Source: an uncultured Collinsella sp.
GTDB lineage: Bacteria; Actinomycetota; Coriobacteriia; Coriobacteriales; Coriobacteriaceae
Reading direction: 5' to 3'
DNA length: 10,469 bases
NCBI GenBank assembly: GCA_900555955.1
Contig: USNA01000015.1
Span: forward strand, 1-10,469
Shown: positions 8,843-10,469 of the stretch, in pieces
Numbering within the stretch: position 1 is the first letter of the stretch
Layout of the letters: every line of letters starts with the position of its first letter
Program-made: the position numbers and the translations under genes
The notes under the pieces: model-generated
What the model saw: the letters and a program-made list of their open reading frames with translations, nothing else
What the model was told of the DNA's origin: nothing
The model's database searches: none

Positions 8843-10025
8843 CGAGAAGCGCCTCCACTCCGGGCAGGGCCTTACCCTCGACGAGCTCCATGGAAGCGCC
8901 ACCACCGGTGGAGATCCAGCTCATCTTGTCGGCCAGGTTGAACTTGTTGACAGCCGCGACAGAGTCGCCACCGCCGATGATCGAGGTGCAGTCGGCCTCG
9001 GCGACAGCCTCGGCGATAGCCTGGGTGCCGTGAGCGAAGTTGTCGAACTCGAAGACGCCCATGGGGCCGTTCCAGAACACGGTCTTGGCGCCCTTGACGG
9101 CCTCGGCGTAAAGCTCCTCGGTCTTGGGGCCGATGTCCATACCCTCGCGGTCGTCGGGGATAGCATCGGAAGCGACAACCTCGGGGACAGCGTCCTCGCC
9201 AAAGTGATCGGCAACGCGGTTGTCGATGGGGAGCAGGATCTTGACGCCCTTCTCCTCGGCCTTCTTGAGCATCTCACCGGCGCGCTCGACCCAGTCCTCT
9301 TCCTTGAGGGACTGACCGACGGACAGGCCCTGAGCCAGGAAGAAAGTGTAGGCCATGCCGCCACCGATGATCAGGGTATCAGCGGAGTCGATGAGGTGAT
9401 CGAGAACGCCGATCTTGGAGGAAACCTTGGAACCGCCGACGATGGCGACGAAGGGGCGCTCGGGCTCGGCGAAGATGCCGGTCAGCGTGTCGACCTCCTT
9501 CTCGAGCAGGAAGCCGGCGACGGCAGGCAGGTAAGCGGCGGGGCCCACGACGGAACCCTGGGCGCGGTGAGCGGTGCCGAAGGCATCGAGAACGAAGACG
9601 TCACCATAGGAAGCGAGCTTCTTGGCGATCTCGGGATCGTTCTTCTTCTCACGCTTGTCAAAACGGACGTTCTCGAGAACGAGGACCTTGCCCGGCTCGA
9701 CGGCGGCGACAGCCTCGGCAGCCTTCTCGCCGTAGGTGTCGGCAACAAAAGCAACGTCAAGGCCAGAGAGCTCAGCGAGCTTCTTGGCGACAGGCTCGAG
9801 GGAAAGCTCGGGCTGGAAGCCAGTGCCCTCAGGACGGCCGAGGTGGCTCATGAGGATGACGCGAGCGTTGTGCTCAACGAGGTAGTTGATGGTGGGCAGG
9901 GCAGCCTTAATACGGGTGGTGTCGCCAACGACGCCATCCTTGATAGGCACGTTGAAGTCAACGCGGACGAGAACGCGCTTGCCGTCGACATCGATGTCGC
10001 GGACGGTCTTCTTGGTAAAGGCCAT
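8835..10025 (-). CDS. pgk: Phosphoglycerate kinase
   Basis: This cytoplasmic enzyme makes ATP from 1,3-bisphosphoglycerate and ADP. The 396 residues cover both lobes. N-lobe: RVDFNVP (21-27), SHLGRPEG (60-67), LENVRF (117-122) and DAFGTAHRAQ (147-156). C-lobe: GGSKVSSKI (197-205), GGGMAYTF (221-228), FWNGPMGVFE (317-326) and GGGDS plus TGGGAS (351-355, 373-378). The first histidine and arginine of the HR-x-H patch are kept, but residue 156 is Gln where most family members have His. The start at 10025 (MAFTKK) has AAAGGTAG 8 nt upstream (10034-10041); an in-frame ATG at 10061 would add 12 residues and lies inside a leader hairpin. The last codons hold the tpiA ribosome site and overlap its ATG, so the two are coupled. 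Stop is TAA. Confidence 0.97.
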
Positions 10026-10048
10026 GTTTGCTTCTACCTTTCGTACGT

Positions 10049-10071
10049 GTCTGCCTTCCATTACGGCAGAC
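10049..10071 (-). promoter_or_regulatory. Hairpin in the pgk leader
   Basis: A perfect 7-bp inverted repeat GTCTGCC/GGCAGAC (10049-10055 with 10065-10071) has a 9-nt loop. It lies between the hairpin after gap and the pgk ribosome site, and there is no U-tract after it. Only 10 nt (10072-10081) separate it from the U-tract of the upstream terminator. It could stabilise the 5' end of a pgk message made by processing or by a start just upstream; TATAAG (10082-10077) is a 5/6 match to a -10 box but lacks a good -35. The role is inferred. Confidence 0.45.
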
Positions 10072-10081
10072 GATTTCTTAT

Positions 10082-10128
10082 AAAAAGGACGCGACCCTAG
10101 GGTGTAAGCCCTATAAGGCCGCGCCCTT
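10082..10128 (-). terminator. Intrinsic terminator after gap
   Basis: On the minus strand AAGGGCGCGGCC (10128-10117) pairs with GGTCGCGTCCTT (10096-10085), 12 bp with two G-U pairs. Inside it TAGGG and CCCTA form a second 5-bp stem with a 6-nt loop. Five T follow (10082-10086). It begins 38 nt beyond the gap stop. If it works only partly, gap would be expressed above pgk-tpiA-gpmI. Confidence 0.85.
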
Positions 10129-10165
10129 CTTTAGACGCTCAACGAGCTATTCGCTAAAAGCTAAA

Positions 10166-10469
10166 TTAAGCAACGAACTTCTCGAAGTACTTGATGGTGC
10201 GGACCATCTGAGAGGTGTAGGAGTTCTCGTTGTCGTACCAAGAGGTGACCTGAACGAGGGTCTGGCCGTTGCCGAGGTCAGAGCACATGGTCTGCGTGGC
10301 GTCGAAGATGGAGCCGTGGGTCTCGCCGACGATGTCGCGGGAGACGATCTGGTCCTCGTTGTAGGCGAAGGTATCGGGGATGGTCTCGGCGTAGGCCTTC
10401 ATGGCAGCGTTGACCTCGTCGACGGTGACCTTCTTGTCAACGACGGCGTAGAGGTTGGTCAGCGAGCCG
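10166..10469 (-). CDS. gap: Type I glyceraldehyde-3-phosphate dehydrogenase, C-terminal part (5' end outside window)
   Basis: The enzyme oxidises glyceraldehyde-3-phosphate to 1,3-bisphosphoglycerate with NAD. About 100 C-terminal codons are visible, ending in TAA. The frame is open to the right edge and reads GSLTNLYAVVDKKVTVDEVN before the first in-window ATG, so that ATG (10402) is internal and not a start. Family hallmarks are DIVGETHGSIFDATQT and the C-terminal SWYDNENSYTSQMVRT, which corresponds to the conserved WYDNE-x-x-Y segment near the NAD site. The catalytic cysteine lies outside the window. The gene heads the glycolytic cluster and is separated from pgk by 140 nt holding a terminator and a leader hairpin. 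Confidence 0.95.
   Translation of the reverse strand, partial: GSLTNLYAVVDKKVTVDEVNAAMKAYAETIPDTFAYNEDQIVSRDIVGETHGSIFDATQTMCSDLGNGQTLVQVTSWYDNENSYTSQMVRTIKYFEKFVA

Overview
The window carries only ordinary core genes, all on the minus strand, so transcription runs from high to low coordinates. Two blocks are present: a lower-glycolysis cluster (gap, pgk, tpiA, gpmI) followed by secG at 6096-10469, and a complete-looking five-gene peptide ABC transporter locus (binding lipoprotein, two permeases, two ATPases; oppA-B-C-D-F order) at 1-5799. The gap gene is cut by the right edge and oppF by the left edge. I see no tRNA, rRNA, insertion sequence, CRISPR array, phage gene or sign of recent transfer.

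The G+C-rich codon use, strong Shine-Dalgarno sites, a lipoprotein signal that also has a twin-arginine look, and the gap-pgk-tpiA-gpmI-secG order suggest a Gram-positive, high-GC anaerobe. My best guess is an actinobacterium of the Coriobacteriia (Collinsella-like), but that is inference from general familiarity, not a search result.

Layout in transcription order: the gap 3' end (10469-10166) is followed by a terminator-like hairpin (10082-10128) and then a second hairpin in the pgk leader (10049-10071). The genes pgk, tpiA and gpmI are packed tightly; pgk and tpiA overlap by 8 nt, and 5 nt separate tpiA from gpmI. A strong terminator (6455-6489) closes that unit. The secG gene stands alone with its own strong terminator (6042-6072). 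A 242-nt upstream region (5800-6041) then precedes oppA. A stem-loop lies between oppA and oppB, and oppB-C-D-F are nearly contiguous.

Together the first block converts glyceraldehyde-3-phosphate to 2-phosphoglycerate, with TpiA feeding dihydroxyacetone phosphate into the same route. The second block imports peptides.

The one real anomaly is in tpiA: an in-frame TAG at codon 213 of a 255-codon gene, where the family has the conserved tyrosine of the YGGS motif. Homology continues intact after it to a normal terminal stop. This is a one-base nonsense change, a sequencing error, or less likely a read-through codon. Nothing else here looks like an undescribed system.
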